38,860 bases of DNA from CAWBRT01 sp050015355. GTDB taxonomy: Bacteria > Acidobacteriota > Terriglobia > Terriglobales > Acidobacteriaceae. The stretch lies in contig JBEKBO010000029.1 in the NCBI GenBank assembly GCA_050015355.1, forward strand, positions 1-38,860, written 5' to 3'. The translations under genes and the position numbers were made by a program. Below, in pieces: positions 1 to 9,447 of the stretch; position 1 is the first letter of the stretch; each line of letters starts with the position of its first letter. Under the pieces are notes generated by a model that did not search any database, was not told the DNA's origin, and was given only the letters and a program-made list of their open reading frames with translations.

Positions 1-323
1 GACGTGGCTTCAGTCGAGGTTTACCACCTCCGCTGGGGCCGCATTGGTCGGCTAGAATCAACTGAGTTTCCAAAACCACCCTTGCCCCCGCCTGTTCGTT
101 AGCTTATCGACGGATTAGGGAGAGGCGTATGGCCTTACAACAGTTTCAGAGTAGGTGTATCCAGGGGCCAGTGTCTTTAGGGTCATGTTAGGCGAAGTTG
201 AGGCGTTGAGGCGGCGTCTGAGCCGCCTGCCGAAATCCTGAGCGAAGCGAAGGACCTCGGCATTTCGGCACAACGCGAGGCTGAGGTGCCGCCGAAAAAT
301 TTTATCAAAATCCTGAAATTGGC
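1..323. other. non-coding stretch with hairpin repeats
   Basis: I see no credible gene here. The right part holds two adjacent inverted repeats: GGCGGC (210-215) with GCCGCC (222-227), and CCGAAAT (230-236) with ATTTCGG (262-268). The second encloses a 'CCTGAGCGAAGCGAAGG' core that resembles other intergenic repeats of this window. Confidence 0.5.
230..268. repeat. hairpin repeat with CTGAGCGAAGCGAAG core
   Basis: Seven-base arms CCGAAAT and ATTTCGG flank a core CTGAGCGAAGCGAAGG. Related cores (TCATnCTGAGC...GCGAAG) occur near 2410, 12498, 12602 (inverted), 13142, 26430 and 26540 (inverted), so this is one member of a dispersed intergenic family. Confidence 0.5.
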
Positions 324-818
324 CTAACTCCGATGTCTGCGATCAGGGACGAAAGCCCGCACGCGATTCATCTGAACGACCTTCCACCTTTTGTCTTCGA
401 CGCGCTCGCCGACGGCGGGGAAGAGCTCTTGCAGGATTCGGCCAACCCGATCCACGCCCTCCAGAACGACCTTTCTGTTCTCTTCTGAGTCAGGCAGGTA
501 CTCGCTATACATAATCGTTTGCAGAGCGTTGCGGACATGATGATTCAACTGCGCAATCTTCCTGAGATCATCCAGCAGTTTCCGGTGCCGTTCGCGGGCG
601 GCGAGCAGGATTAAAAGAGGAGCGAATGCCGCCGCGAAACCCACAACCGCGGCATCGGTAATCGCTTGCATAGGCAGCGAGACGTCAGCTTGCATGACAG
701 TCGTGTGAATTACGAAGTCAAGCAGCCCGGCAGAGAGGCCAAACAGAACCACCACGAACGCAATTCGCGTAGGCGAACCGGCAAGCGCTTGTATGGATTT
801 CTCGAATTGGCGGCGCAC
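324..818 (-). CDS. small two-TM protein with histidine-kinase-like H-box
   Basis: About 164 residues from the GTG at 818. I chose that start because a GAGGAG lies 10 bases upstream; an open TTG at 893 would add 25 residues but has no ribosome site. Two hydrophobic segments come first (a helix beginning TRIAFVVVLFG and one ending APLLILLAAR), then a cytoplasmic helix with LNHHVRNALQTI, which resembles the phospho-acceptor H-box of histidine kinases. There is no ATP-binding (HATPase_c) domain, so it is not a complete kinase; it could be a phosphotransfer or dimerisation module, or a remnant. It is transcribed away from the MFS gene at 1143, and the ~320 bases between them should hold both promoters. 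The function is not known. Confidence 0.6.
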   Translation of the reverse strand: MRRQFEKSIQALAGSPTRIAFVVVLFGLSAGLLDFVIHTTVMQADVSLPMQAITDAAVVGFAAAFAPLLILLAARERHRKLLDDLRKIAQLNHHVRNALQTIMYSEYLPDSEENRKVVLEGVDRVGRILQELFPAVGERVEDKRWKVVQMNRVRAFVPDRRHRS

Positions 819-1142
819 CGGCGGACGGCTCCTCAACAGCGTCTGATTAAATGAGATGCCGCCGCAAGCCCGCCAGAAGCCGCGAGGGGGCAAATTTCAC
901 AATATCGGCCACTCTGCCAGCCCCGGAACGCGCCGCCAGTATCCGGGTTGAGGCGCGAGCCGAGGCGCAGGGCCGAGGCCGAAACCTCTTGGCGTCCGGA
1001 GCCATGCTGGAGTATCGTGAAACCCAAACAGAGTTCCCTTCACGCACATGCTTCGGGCGCGGTGAGTTTCGCCGGTTGCCGGCGGGCACGCAGGTGCGTT
1101 CGCACTCTTCGCCGCAGTGTTGGTAGTATTTCGCAAGCTGTT

Positions 1143-2372
1143 ATGGACGATCATTGCGTTCCGCAATTCGCAGAATCTCCCGCCATCGAATTGGTGGCAG
1201 CCGCCGCTTCCCCGCGCAGCATGATTCCGCTGGCGATTGCCGGTGCCTGCGCGTACATGAATCTGTTCGCCACGCAGCCTCTGCTCCCGATGCTGGCGCA
1301 TGTGTTTCATGCCAGCAAGTTTGCCGTGAGCCTCACGGTCACGGCTCCGCCGGTTGCCATCGCGTTTGCGGCCCCCCTTCTTGGCCGGCTTTCCGATCAG
1401 TGGGGCCGCAAGCGAACCATGATCTTTGCGGCCTTCCTGCTCTCGTTCTCGACCATTCTCACCGGAACGTCTTGGACTCTTGGCCAGATCGTCGCTTGGC
1501 GCTTTCTGCAAGGCATCTTTACCCCCGGAGTGTTTTCAGTCACTGTCGCCTACATCAATGAAGAATGGGATTCGAGCCGCGTCGGGCACGCCATGGCTGT
1601 TTTTGGAACCGGCGGAATCATCGGTGGATGCATGGGCCGAACCCTGGCCGGCATGATCGCCGGACATTACCACTGGCGGTGGACCTTCATCGTGCTGGGC
1701 TGCATCAACCTGGTCTGGGCCGTGGCGCTGGCTAAGTCGCTTCCCCAGGAACGCCGGTTCGTGCCCGCCGCGCAGTCCGTCTCGTCGCTGCGTCTGCTGC
1801 TCGGCCACTTGCGCAATCGTCCGCTGCTGGCGACCTGTCTGGTGGGATCGTGCATTTTCTTTTCCATGCTGGCGACCTTCACCTATGTAAACTTTCACCT
1901 CGCCGCACCGCCGTTTTATATGGGCACGGCGGCGCTCGGCTACGTATTCCTGGTCTACCTCGTGGGTGGAGTGATTACGCCTGTTGCCGGCCGCTGGATC
2001 GACAGGTTGGGATATCGCAACGCTCTCGTGGGAGCCACCGCAGTGGGCATCATCGGTGTGCTGCTCACTCTCGCCAACTCGCTGTGGATCGTCGTTGCCG
2101 GGCTCGCCGTATTCAGTTCGGCCTGCTTCATCACCCAGGCCAGCGCAAACAGCCACATCGGCAGAGTGGTGGAGCACAGCCACGCCTTGGCTGCCGGCCT
2201 GTACGCTTCGTTTTATTATGTGGGCGGCGGCACCGGCAGCTCAGTTCCGGCCTGGCTGTGGGAAGTTGGCGGGTGGAATGGTTGTGTGGCGCTGGTTGTC
2301 CTGGTCCAGCTTATCAGTGCCACTATCGCCTGGTTCTTCTGGACTCGCAACGGCCTGCAAACCAAGTCGTGA
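1143..2372 (+). CDS. MFS transporter, YnfM-like
   Basis: 409 residues from the ATG at 1143. The reading frame stays open back to 948, but the sequence before 1143 does not look like protein. The product has about 12 hydrophobic segments. The loop between helices 2 and 3 carries the MFS signature GRLSDQWGRKR, with a related G-RWIDRLGYR in the second half. Overall it resembles drug/sugar efflux permeases of the YnfM/AraJ type (proton antiport at the inner membrane). No neighbouring gene points to a substrate, so the cargo is unknown. It converges on glgP, with a hairpin repeat in the space between them. Confidence 0.8.
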   Translation: MDDHCVPQFAESPAIELVAAAASPRSMIPLAIAGACAYMNLFATQPLLPMLAHVFHASKFAVSLTVTAPPVAIAFAAPLLGRLSDQWGRKRTMIFAAFLLSFSTILTGTSWTLGQIVAWRFLQGIFTPGVFSVTVAYINEEWDSSRVGHAMAVFGTGGIIGGCMGRTLAGMIAGHYHWRWTFIVLGCINLVWAVALAKSLPQERRFVPAAQSVSSLRLLLGHLRNRPLLATCLVGSCIFFSMLATFTYVNFHLAAPPFYMGTAALGYVFLVYLVGGVITPVAGRWIDRLGYRNALVGATAVGIIGVLLTLANSLWIVVAGLAVFSSACFITQASANSHIGRVVEHSHALAAGLYASFYYVGGGTGSSVPAWLWEVGGWNGCVALVVLVQLISATIAWFFWTRNGLQTKS

Positions 2373-2462
2373 GTGCTCATGGGCCACTCGCGTAATAACT
2401 CTTGAAGTGTCATTCTGAGCGAGCGCAGAGAGCGAAGAATCTATGTATTTGATTTTGGTGGG

Positions 2463-2502
2463 GTGGCCCACATTTGCCCGCAGTTGGCTAATGTGGGGTT
2501 GT
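2463..2502. repeat. CCC-GGG clamped hairpin between convergent genes
   Basis: CCCACATT (2467-2474) pairs perfectly with AATGTGGG (2490-2497) around a loop containing TGCCCGCAGTTGGCT. It lies between the 3' ends of the MFS gene and glgP and could end transcription from both sides. It belongs to the same family as 9371-9410 and 13221-13253. Confidence 0.6.
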
Positions 2503-2552
2503 TGGGCGGGTGTTCCGCGCTACGCGCCGCTTTGCCGGTCCACGGGATGCGC

Positions 2553-5099
2553 CTACTCGGAAACCGCTCTGGCATCGGGGATGACACTCTCGCTGCATTC
2601 CCCCTCGCCATACAGTTGCGGCAACGGAAAAGACACCCAATCGGGCGGAAAACTCTTCAAGTTCCAGATCTCGCTGGCATATTCCTGGATGGTGCGATCG
2701 CTGCTGAACTTCGGCGAGCGCGCCGTGTTCAGGATCGCTTTGCGGTTCCACAGCGGACGATTCAGAAATTCCTGATCGATGCGCTCATTGATCGCCATGT
2801 AGGCCGGCAGGTCGGCCACGTGGAAGAAACGGTCTCCGCGATTGATCAGTTCGTCGAAGATCCAGCGGAATAACCCGGGCTCCTGGGGCGAGAAGCGGTC
2901 ATGGGTGAAACAGTCCAAAATCCGCTTCACCTCAGGTTCGCTCTCGTAAATCGCGCGCGGACTATAAAGCCCGCGCTGCCGCATCATCTGAATCTCTTCC
3001 GCACGCAGCCCGAAAATGTAAATATTCTCCTGTCCCACCTCTTCCATCATCTCGACGTTCGCCCCGTCGTAGGTCGCCACCGTGAGCGCTCCGTTCATCA
3101 TCAGCTTCATATTGCCGGTGCCGGAGGCCTCCATCCCGGCCGTCGATATCTGCTCGCTGAGATCGGCCGCCGGAATGATCACCTCCGCCAGCGAAACCCG
3201 GTAATCGGGTATAAACGCGACCTTCAGCCGGTCTTTCACGCGCGGGTCGCGGTTCACCACATCGGCGACGTTGTGGATGAGCTTGATGATCTGCTTGGCC
3301 GCCCAGTAGCCGGGCGCGGCTTTTCCGGCGAAGATCACCGTGCGCGGCACCGCGAGTTCCTGGCCGTCTTCCACGACGTGCAGGTAGTCGCCGATGATGC
3401 GCAGCACGTTCAGCAGTTGGCGCTTGTATTCGTGGATGCGCTTGATCTGCACATCGAACATCGAGGCCGGATCGACCATCACCCCCGTCTGTTCCTCGAT
3501 GACCTTGCCGAGCCGCACCTTGTTGCTGTACTTCACGTCGGCGAAGCGCTGCTGGAATTCGGCCGAGTCCGCATATTGCTCCAGTTTTCGAAGCTCTTCC
3601 AGGTCGGTGATCCACTCCTCGCCGATGGTTTCACACAGCAGGTGCGAGAGCTGTGGATTTGCCCGCAGAAGCCAGCGCCGCGGCGCCACGCCGTTCGTTT
3701 TGTTGCTGAACTTTTCCGGCCATAGCTGCGCGAATTCCGGGACCAGGGTCGAGCGAAGCAGTTCGCTGTGCAAGGCCGAGACGCCATTCACCGCGTGCGA
3801 GCCCACAATCGCCAAGTGCGCCATGCGAACCTGCTTTTCGAAGCCCTCTTCAATGATCGACATCTTCCGCACTTTGTCGCCATCGATCCAGCTAAGGGCC
3901 GAGAGTCCGCGCAGAAAGCGGTGATTGATGCCGAAGATGATCTGCGTGTGCCGCGGCAGCACGCGCTCCAGCAGCGACAAGCTCCATTTCTCCAGCGCCT
4001 CCGGCAGCAGCGTATGGTTGGTGTAAGCCAGGATTTTCCGCGTCAGCTTCCAAGCCGGCTCCCACTCCATTCCGTGATCGTCGATGAACACCCGCATCAG
4101 CTCGGCCACCGCCAGCGCCGGGTGGGTATCGTTCATCTGGATCGCAACTTTTTCCCCCAACTGATCTAGGTTTTCATACTCATTCAGGTAGCGCCGCACG
4201 ATGTCGCGCACCGCGCAAGCGACCAGAAAATACTCCTGCACGAGCCGCAGCTCGCGGCCCGCCACCACCGAATCGGACGGATACAGAAGACGCGTTATAT
4301 TCTCCATGCCGATCTTCTGTTCCACCGCCCGGATGTAGTCGCCGCGATTGAAAATCTCGATATCGAAATCTTCCGACGCGCGCGCGCTGAACAGCCGCAG
4401 AAAGTTTACCGTCTCGCCGTTGTAACCGACCACCGGCATGTCGTTCGGAACTCCGAGCACGATTTTGTAGTCGGTCCAGTTCTGCCGGTAGTCCTCTTCC
4501 GCATTGCGCAGATTCTCCACCCGCCCATAGAGCGGAATCACAATCGCCTGCTCGGGACGCGGAATCTCGAACGGTGTTCCGTTAGCTTTCCAGCGGTCGG
4601 GCTTCTCCCGCTGAAATCCGTTCACGATCTCCTGCTTGAACAGGCCGTATTCGTAATCGATGCCGTAGCCATAGCCCGGCATGCCCATCGTTGCCATCGA
4701 CTCCAGAAAACAGGCGGCCAACCTTCCCAGTCCGCCGTTGCCCAGTCCGGCGTCGGTCTCGCTCTCCAGCACCTTGTCCAGGTCCTCCCCCATCGGGATC
4801 AGAGCCTGCCGGGTTATATCCATCAGACGCAGATTGCACAGCGTGTCGCCCAGCAGTCTGCCCATGAGGAATTCCATCGACAGATAGTAGAGCCGCTTGG
4901 CGCCGGCAGCGCGATAGCGAGATTCGGTCTGCAGCATGCGGTCAACCAGTTGGTCGCGCACCGCCAGCGAAACCGGCGTGACGAACTCGCTGGTCGTCAA
5001 TTCGTCCTCTCGCCTGACAAGCGTCCGCCGCACATGCCGCGAAATCGCCTGCCGCAGGATCTCGGCGGCTTGCACCTGACTCACGGAATTATTGTTCAT
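2553..5099 (-). CDS. glgP: glycogen/starch phosphorylase
   Basis: 848 residues, close to the ~800-840 usual for the family. The enzyme splits alpha-1,4 glucan with phosphate to give glucose-1-phosphate in the cytoplasm. The PLP-binding segment EASGTGNMKLMMNGALT is present; its lysine, which forms the Schiff base, is residue 665. The N-terminal half shows the family blocks YLSMEFLMGRLLGDTL and GLGNGGLGRLAACFLESMAT, and NDTHPALAVAELMR lies in the middle. The protein starts MNNNSVSQVQAAEI; no strong ribosome site precedes it. It stands alone, with no other glycogen gene in the window, and is divergent from the receptor gene at 5880. The assignment is secure. Confidence 0.97.
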   Translation of the reverse strand: MNNNSVSQVQAAEILRQAISRHVRRTLVRREDELTTSEFVTPVSLAVRDQLVDRMLQTESRYRAAGAKRLYYLSMEFLMGRLLGDTLCNLRLMDITRQALIPMGEDLDKVLESETDAGLGNGGLGRLAACFLESMATMGMPGYGYGIDYEYGLFKQEIVNGFQREKPDRWKANGTPFEIPRPEQAIVIPLYGRVENLRNAEEDYRQNWTDYKIVLGVPNDMPVVGYNGETVNFLRLFSARASEDFDIEIFNRGDYIRAVEQKIGMENITRLLYPSDSVVAGRELRLVQEYFLVACAVRDIVRRYLNEYENLDQLGEKVAIQMNDTHPALAVAELMRVFIDDHGMEWEPAWKLTRKILAYTNHTLLPEALEKWSLSLLERVLPRHTQIIFGINHRFLRGLSALSWIDGDKVRKMSIIEEGFEKQVRMAHLAIVGSHAVNGVSALHSELLRSTLVPEFAQLWPEKFSNKTNGVAPRRWLLRANPQLSHLLCETIGEEWITDLEELRKLEQYADSAEFQQRFADVKYSNKVRLGKVIEEQTGVMVDPASMFDVQIKRIHEYKRQLLNVLRIIGDYLHVVEDGQELAVPRTVIFAGKAAPGYWAAKQIIKLIHNVADVVNRDPRVKDRLKVAFIPDYRVSLAEVIIPAADLSEQISTAGMEASGTGNMKLMMNGALTVATYDGANVEMMEEVGQENIYIFGLRAEEIQMMRQRGLYSPRAIYESEPEVKRILDCFTHDRFSPQEPGLFRWIFDELINRGDRFFHVADLPAYMAINERIDQEFLNRPLWNRKAILNTARSPKFSSDRTIQEYASEIWNLKSFPPDWVSFPLPQLYGEGECSESVIPDARAVSE

Positions 5100-5879
5100 T
5101 CGTAGACGCGCCCTGACTCGTTGAGCGTACGTGCATATCTATACCGATTCTAAACGAAGCCCCAGCCGACTGCTGAAACGCGCTGAAACCTGCGGAATGT
5201 GCAAGCCGGATTTGTACAGCCGTTTTTGCCAAGCCTGGTTCTCGTGCGGCTTCAACCATTAGATTCAACGCAGAGCACCTGGGGCTATAAGTATTTGTGA
5301 TCAGCGGTATCACCGCACCTCATTAATCTTTATCTTGCCGCTTGCTCATAATATCGGCCGTGCCGGGGTCCCCGGCACGCGCCGTAGTTGCGCGTGTTGG
5401 GGTGACGGACCGCCGTTCACAGCATGACCATCTTGAAGGCCTTCCGCTTCGCGCTGTGGGCTGCGCCTGCTGTCGTCCCCTCGCAGTGGTCGATTCAGGT
5501 TTATCCTCCATCCTTAACTCGATTCGCATCGGGTGTTCACCTCACTTACTGTAAAGAAAATGCCTCCCCAATATGCCTTTGGCACAAAGTGATAAAGATT
5601 CTTCACGAATTTGTTTCTTAAGGGGAGTTCTTGCGTGGTTTAATCCAGGTGCAACTCTGAAAAATTTTACTGTTTCCCCAAAGTGCGCGGCAGTGTGGGT
5701 TTTTCGCGCCGACAGACTGAGAGAGACCAGCTTCGTAAAAGGTATATCCAGTGAAGAGCCGAGCACGCGGAATCCCGGCAAAAGCTGCCCTCGAAACTGA
5801 TCGAGAGGAATAGATCGGATCAAGAATGTTTTCCGCCGGTGCCGTTTGATTTCAACGCACGTTCTCAGGAGAGCATTGG
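5100..5879. other. 780-bp divergent intergenic region
   Basis: No convincing gene. It contains a 39-bp hairpin repeat (5365-5403) and an A+T-richer stretch (about 5540-5720). An AGGAGAG ribosome site (5867-5873) lies six bases before the receptor start. Promoters for glgP (leftward) and the receptor (rightward) must lie here, but I could not pin them down. Confidence 0.5.
5365..5403 (+). repeat. 39-bp hairpin repeat, copy 1
   Basis: Identical over 39 bases to 31298-31336. It starts GGGGTCCCC and then forms CACGCGC-CGTAGTT-GCGCGTG, closed by outer CCCC and GGGG. Inverted and divergent copies lie at 16756-16794, 27041-27078 and 28449-28487. Confidence 0.85.
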
Positions 5880-8800
5880 ATGAACGCAACGAACAGCACG
5901 TGCTTCGCGGCCCCGGTGTCCCCGGCAAACACTGTCTTTAGCGGCTTTGCGCTGGCGATACTTTTTTGCATCCTGCTGCCGGTAGCGGCCCTTGCCCAAT
6001 CGACCACGGCTGGCGCCATCGGCGGCGCGGTCAGCGACCAGTTCAAGGCGAGGGTACCCAACGCCAGGATTACCGTTCAGAATCTCGCCACTCACGAGAA
6101 AAAAACCGGCACGACGGACAGCTTCGGCAAGTTCCGCATCACCACGCTTTCCCCAGGCCAATACGAAGTGGTGATCGAGGCGCCGTTGTTTGCGCCCTAT
6201 CGGGCCTCCGGTTTGATCGTTGAGATCGGCCGCGTCACCGAACTCGAAGTCGGATTGAAGCTGGGCACCGCCGTCGAGACGGTTCAGGTCAATGGCGAAG
6301 CCCCGACGGTCAACACCGTGCAGCCGGACTTTGCCAACAACATTAACGGCACGGCCATCGAAAACCTCCCGATTAATGGCCGCAAATGGTCGAATTTCGC
6401 GATTCTAACGCCTGGCTTGGTTCCGGACGGTCCTTACGGGCTGATCAGTTTCCGCGGCATCAGCGGATTGCTGAACATGAATACCGTCGACGGCGGCAAC
6501 AACAACGACGCATTCTGGTCGGAAGAACGCGGCCGCACGCGCATGGCGCACACCATCAGTCAGAGCTCGGTGCGCGAGTTCCAGGTCAACAACTCGAATT
6601 TCTCCTCGGAGTACGGCCGCGCCGCCGGTGGCGTGGTCAATACGGTCACCAAGAGCGGCTCCGACAACCTTCACGGCGAAGCGTTCTACTACATCCGCGA
6701 TAACGGCATCCTCGGTGCGACCAACCCGTTCTCGACCGTGTACACCGGCAACTCCGGCGCAATCACGTCACAGCCTTTCAAACCCCTGGATCGCCGCCAG
6801 CAATTCGGTGGCAACCTTGGTGGGGCGATCATCAAAGACAAGCTGTTCTGGTTCTTCAACTACGATGGCCAGAGTCTGAACTTCGCAGGCGTTTCCGCCC
6901 CTTCCGGCAGCACTTTTTTTGCCCCTGCGACCACCCAAACCACGCTGACCAGCACCGCTACCCAGTTGGGCTCAAAGTCCGACCTGAACACGATCGCCAA
7001 GTATCTGGGACTTTGCGGCGGCTCCGGCTGCAACAACATTCCCCCTGCCATGCAGAGCCAGGTCCAAGGCTATTACACCGCCGCCCAGAACTTTCTGCTG
7101 GCTGAGACCGGCGTCGTTCCGCGCACCGGCTCTCAGGACATCCTCTTCCCGAAGGTGGACTGGGTCATCAATAGCAAAAATACCTTCACCGCCAGCTACA
7201 ACCGCATGCGCTGGAGTTCTCCCAACGGCGTTCAGACCGTTCCCGTTTACAACGACGGCATAGCCAGTTGGGGCAGCGACTACGTCAAGACCGATATGTT
7301 CATGGGACGCTTGCGATCGACGCTGACCAATAACCTCACCAGCGAATTTCGCTATCAGTTCGGGCGTGACTTCCAGTACGAAACTGCCAGCTCTCCGTCC
7401 GCTGCCGAGGTGAACAGCAATCTCGTTTCCGCCAGCGGCTACGTGCCGTCGATTTCCATCGCCTCGCAGTTATGGATCGGCACCCCAAGCACTTTTACTC
7501 GTTACGCTTATCCCAACGAGAACCGCAACCAGTTTTCCGAAGTCATGAGCTGGATGCATGGGCACCATCTGCTCAAGTTTGGCTTCGACCTCGATCGCGC
7601 CAACGATATTCAGAACTATCTTTATAACGAATATGGTTCGTACAGTTACAGCACCCTCGAAGCCTTCGTCGAAGACTACACGATTCAGCAGAATCCGGCG
7701 CTCTTCGCAGGCAAAGCGGCCACCAACTGGAGCAGCTTTTCGCAGGGATTCGGACCTATCGGCGCCACGTTCCATACCTGGGACTACGCGGGATTCATCC
7801 AGGACGATTGGAAGATATTGCCGCGCTTGACCGTAAACCTGGGCCTGCGTTACGAGTACGAGCAGTTGCCTGCCGTGCAGTATCCCAATGCCAACTTCCC
7901 AACTTTGGCGCAATCACAAGGCGCGTTGCTGGCTTCCTTGAACGGCGTAAACCCAACCCTGCGCATGCCCTCCGATAAGAATAATTTCGGTCCCCGCATC
8001 GGATTCGCCTGGGATGTCTTCGGCGACGCCAAGACGGCTCTTCGTGGCGGCTATGGCATGTATTTCGGACGCATCAACAATAGCGCCATTGGCAGCGTCC
8101 TGGTCGGCAGCGGCATCCCGGGAGTCACCCAGAGCAACTACACTGTCCAGTACAACTCAAGCTGCGCCCCGAATTTCCCCCAGGTAATCACCACCTCGTG
8201 TGGATCCTTTGTTCCCTCGATTACTTACTTCGATCCGCACCTCCAGAATCCGCAGATTCACGAAGTCGATCTGGTGCTGGAGCGCGAAATCGCGCGCAAC
8301 ATGGTCGTCTCCATCAGCTATTTGGGAACCTTCGGGCGTGAGATGATGCAGTGGATCGACAAGAACCTTCCGAACACTGAGCCAACCACTACCGCCTCTT
8401 ACATCTTCAACGGCGGTCCCTTCAACGGGAAGACCATTACGGTTCCGTTCTATGCCGGCAGCACCCGCCCGATCAGCAACTACGGCGCCATCATCGATGC
8501 AACCAGCAGCGCCAACTCCTCTTACAACGCGGTCGTTCTGCAGGTGAAGCGGCGCATGACCGCCGGCCTGCAGTTTGACATGAGCTACACCTTTTCGCAC
8601 TCGATCGACAACTCCGCCGACCCCTCGCAGACGCAGACCGCCAGCTATGGACAGGTCTACGATCCTAACAACCTGGCACTGGAAAAAGGGAACTCGAACT
8701 ACGACGTCCGGCACCGCTTCGTGACGGCGCTTATCTGGCAGCCGCGGTATTTTCAGAACAGCGGCAAGTTTGTTAAGACGATGATGAACGGTTGGAGCCT

Positions 8801-9182
8801 GGCTCCGGTGATGATCATCTCCAGCGGCAAGCCTTACACGGAGTCGATCAGCGGCAACGATTACACCTGCAGCGCTAGCTATTGCAGCTCGAACTACGGA
8901 ATCGCCGGCGGAATCAATGGCTCGGGCGGAACCTACCGTCTTGCCACCTGTTGCCGCGCAACGATTTCCGTTATCCGGCTTTTTCCAACATTGACTTGCG
9001 GCTGGCGCGCAGCTTCAAATTCGCGGAAAGTCAGAAGATCGAAGTCCTGGTGGAAGCGTTCAACCTCTTCAATAGCCAGCAGGTCAGCAGCCTCAACCAG
9101 ACGATGTACGTCGTTCAAAGTGCTTCCTCGGCGACTCCTTTGGCTGGAGTTCCGGCGGTGCTCAACGCCGCCGACAACGTAA
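5880..9182 (+). CDS. TonB-dependent receptor, Oar-like, frameshifted near 3' end
   Basis: An outer-membrane receptor of the large Acidobacteria family. A signal peptide ends near VAALAQS (about residue 40). A carboxypeptidase-regulatory-like domain follows (about 45-125, with GAIGGAVSDQF and TTLSPGQYEVVIEAP), then a plug domain (GRKWSNFAILTPG, VDGGNNNDAFWSEERG, AAGGVVNTVTKSGSDNLHG) and a long beta-barrel. The last ~75 codons of this frame, after about position 8935, read as Arg/Ser-rich nonsense, while the true barrel end continues in another frame to 9274 (next entry). Joined, the protein would be about 1,130 residues. A strong AGGAGAG lies six bases before the start. Such proteins usually import large nutrients with TonB-ExbBD; the substrate here is unknown. 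Confidence 0.85.
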   Translation: MNATNSTCFAAPVSPANTVFSGFALAILFCILLPVAALAQSTTAGAIGGAVSDQFKARVPNARITVQNLATHEKKTGTTDSFGKFRITTLSPGQYEVVIEAPLFAPYRASGLIVEIGRVTELEVGLKLGTAVETVQVNGEAPTVNTVQPDFANNINGTAIENLPINGRKWSNFAILTPGLVPDGPYGLISFRGISGLLNMNTVDGGNNNDAFWSEERGRTRMAHTISQSSVREFQVNNSNFSSEYGRAAGGVVNTVTKSGSDNLHGEAFYYIRDNGILGATNPFSTVYTGNSGAITSQPFKPLDRRQQFGGNLGGAIIKDKLFWFFNYDGQSLNFAGVSAPSGSTFFAPATTQTTLTSTATQLGSKSDLNTIAKYLGLCGGSGCNNIPPAMQSQVQGYYTAAQNFLLAETGVVPRTGSQDILFPKVDWVINSKNTFTASYNRMRWSSPNGVQTVPVYNDGIASWGSDYVKTDMFMGRLRSTLTNNLTSEFRYQFGRDFQYETASSPSAAEVNSNLVSASGYVPSISIASQLWIGTPSTFTRYAYPNENRNQFSEVMSWMHGHHLLKFGFDLDRANDIQNYLYNEYGSYSYSTLEAFVEDYTIQQNPALFAGKAATNWSSFSQGFGPIGATFHTWDYAGFIQDDWKILPRLTVNLGLRYEYEQLPAVQYPNANFPTLAQSQGALLASLNGVNPTLRMPSDKNNFGPRIGFAWDVFGDAKTALRGGYGMYFGRINNSAIGSVLVGSGIPGVTQSNYTVQYNSSCAPNFPQVITTSCGSFVPSITYFDPHLQNPQIHEVDLVLEREIARNMVVSISYLGTFGREMMQWIDKNLPNTEPTTTASYIFNGGPFNGKTITVPFYAGSTRPISNYGAIIDATSSANSSYNAVVLQVKRRMTAGLQFDMSYTFSHSIDNSADPSQTQTASYGQVYDPNNLALEKGNSNYDVRHRFVTALIWQPRYFQNSGKFVKTMMNGWSLAPVMIISSGKPYTESISGNDYTCSASYCSSNYGIAGGINGSGGTYRLATCCRATISVIRLFPTLTCGWRAASNSRKVRRSKSWWKRSTSSIASRSAASTRRCTSFKVLPRRLLWLEFRRCSTPPTT

Positions 9183-9274
9183 CCGGTTATTCTCCGTTCG
9201 GTTCCGCCAGCGCTGCCGGCACAAACCTCTACCGCGAGCGCCAGGTGCAGTTCGCCCTGCGCTATTCGTTCTAG
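8951..9274 (+). pseudogene. displaced C-terminal end of the TonB-dependent receptor
   Basis: This frame gives LPRNDFRYPAFSNIDLRLAR, then VLVEAFNLFNSQQV and the end FALRYSF. That is the normal C-terminus of Oar-like receptors, with a terminal Phe as the barrel-assembly signal. It needs one extra base (or loss of two) between about 8930 and 8951 to join the upstream frame. It has no start codon or ribosome site of its own, so it is the broken end of the gene at 5880, not a separate gene. A sequencing or assembly error is as likely as a real mutation. Confidence 0.8.
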
Positions 9275-9299
9275 GGTTGTTGTGGATTTGTGATCGTCG

Positions 9300-9332
9300 G
9301 GGTGCCCCGTTCTAGCGAAGCTAGGGCGGGGT
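9300..9332. repeat. 33-bp hairpin repeat, copy 1
   Basis: Identical over 33 bases to 12428-12460. CCCCG and CGGGG clamp an inner stem CTAGC-GAA-GCTAG. It lies between the convergent receptor and alaS genes, so a role as a bidirectional terminator is plausible. Confidence 0.75.
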
Positions 9333-9370
9333 CGTTGGTTCATGCCCCACAAATAAATCAGGAGGTAATG

Positions 9371-9410
9371 GTGCCCCACGTCCCGTCCCGCTTTTGGACT
9401 GACGTGGGGT
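9371..9410. repeat. CCCC-GGGG clamped hairpin
   Basis: CCCCACGT (9374-9381) pairs perfectly with ACGTGGGG (9402-9409). The loop CCCGCTTTTGG is shared with 13221-13253, and the right side ends in GGGGTAGTT like other members. Confidence 0.65.
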
Positions 9411-9447
9411 AGTTTCGTCGGCAGCGACGGAGTCCTTAAGGCTCCTG

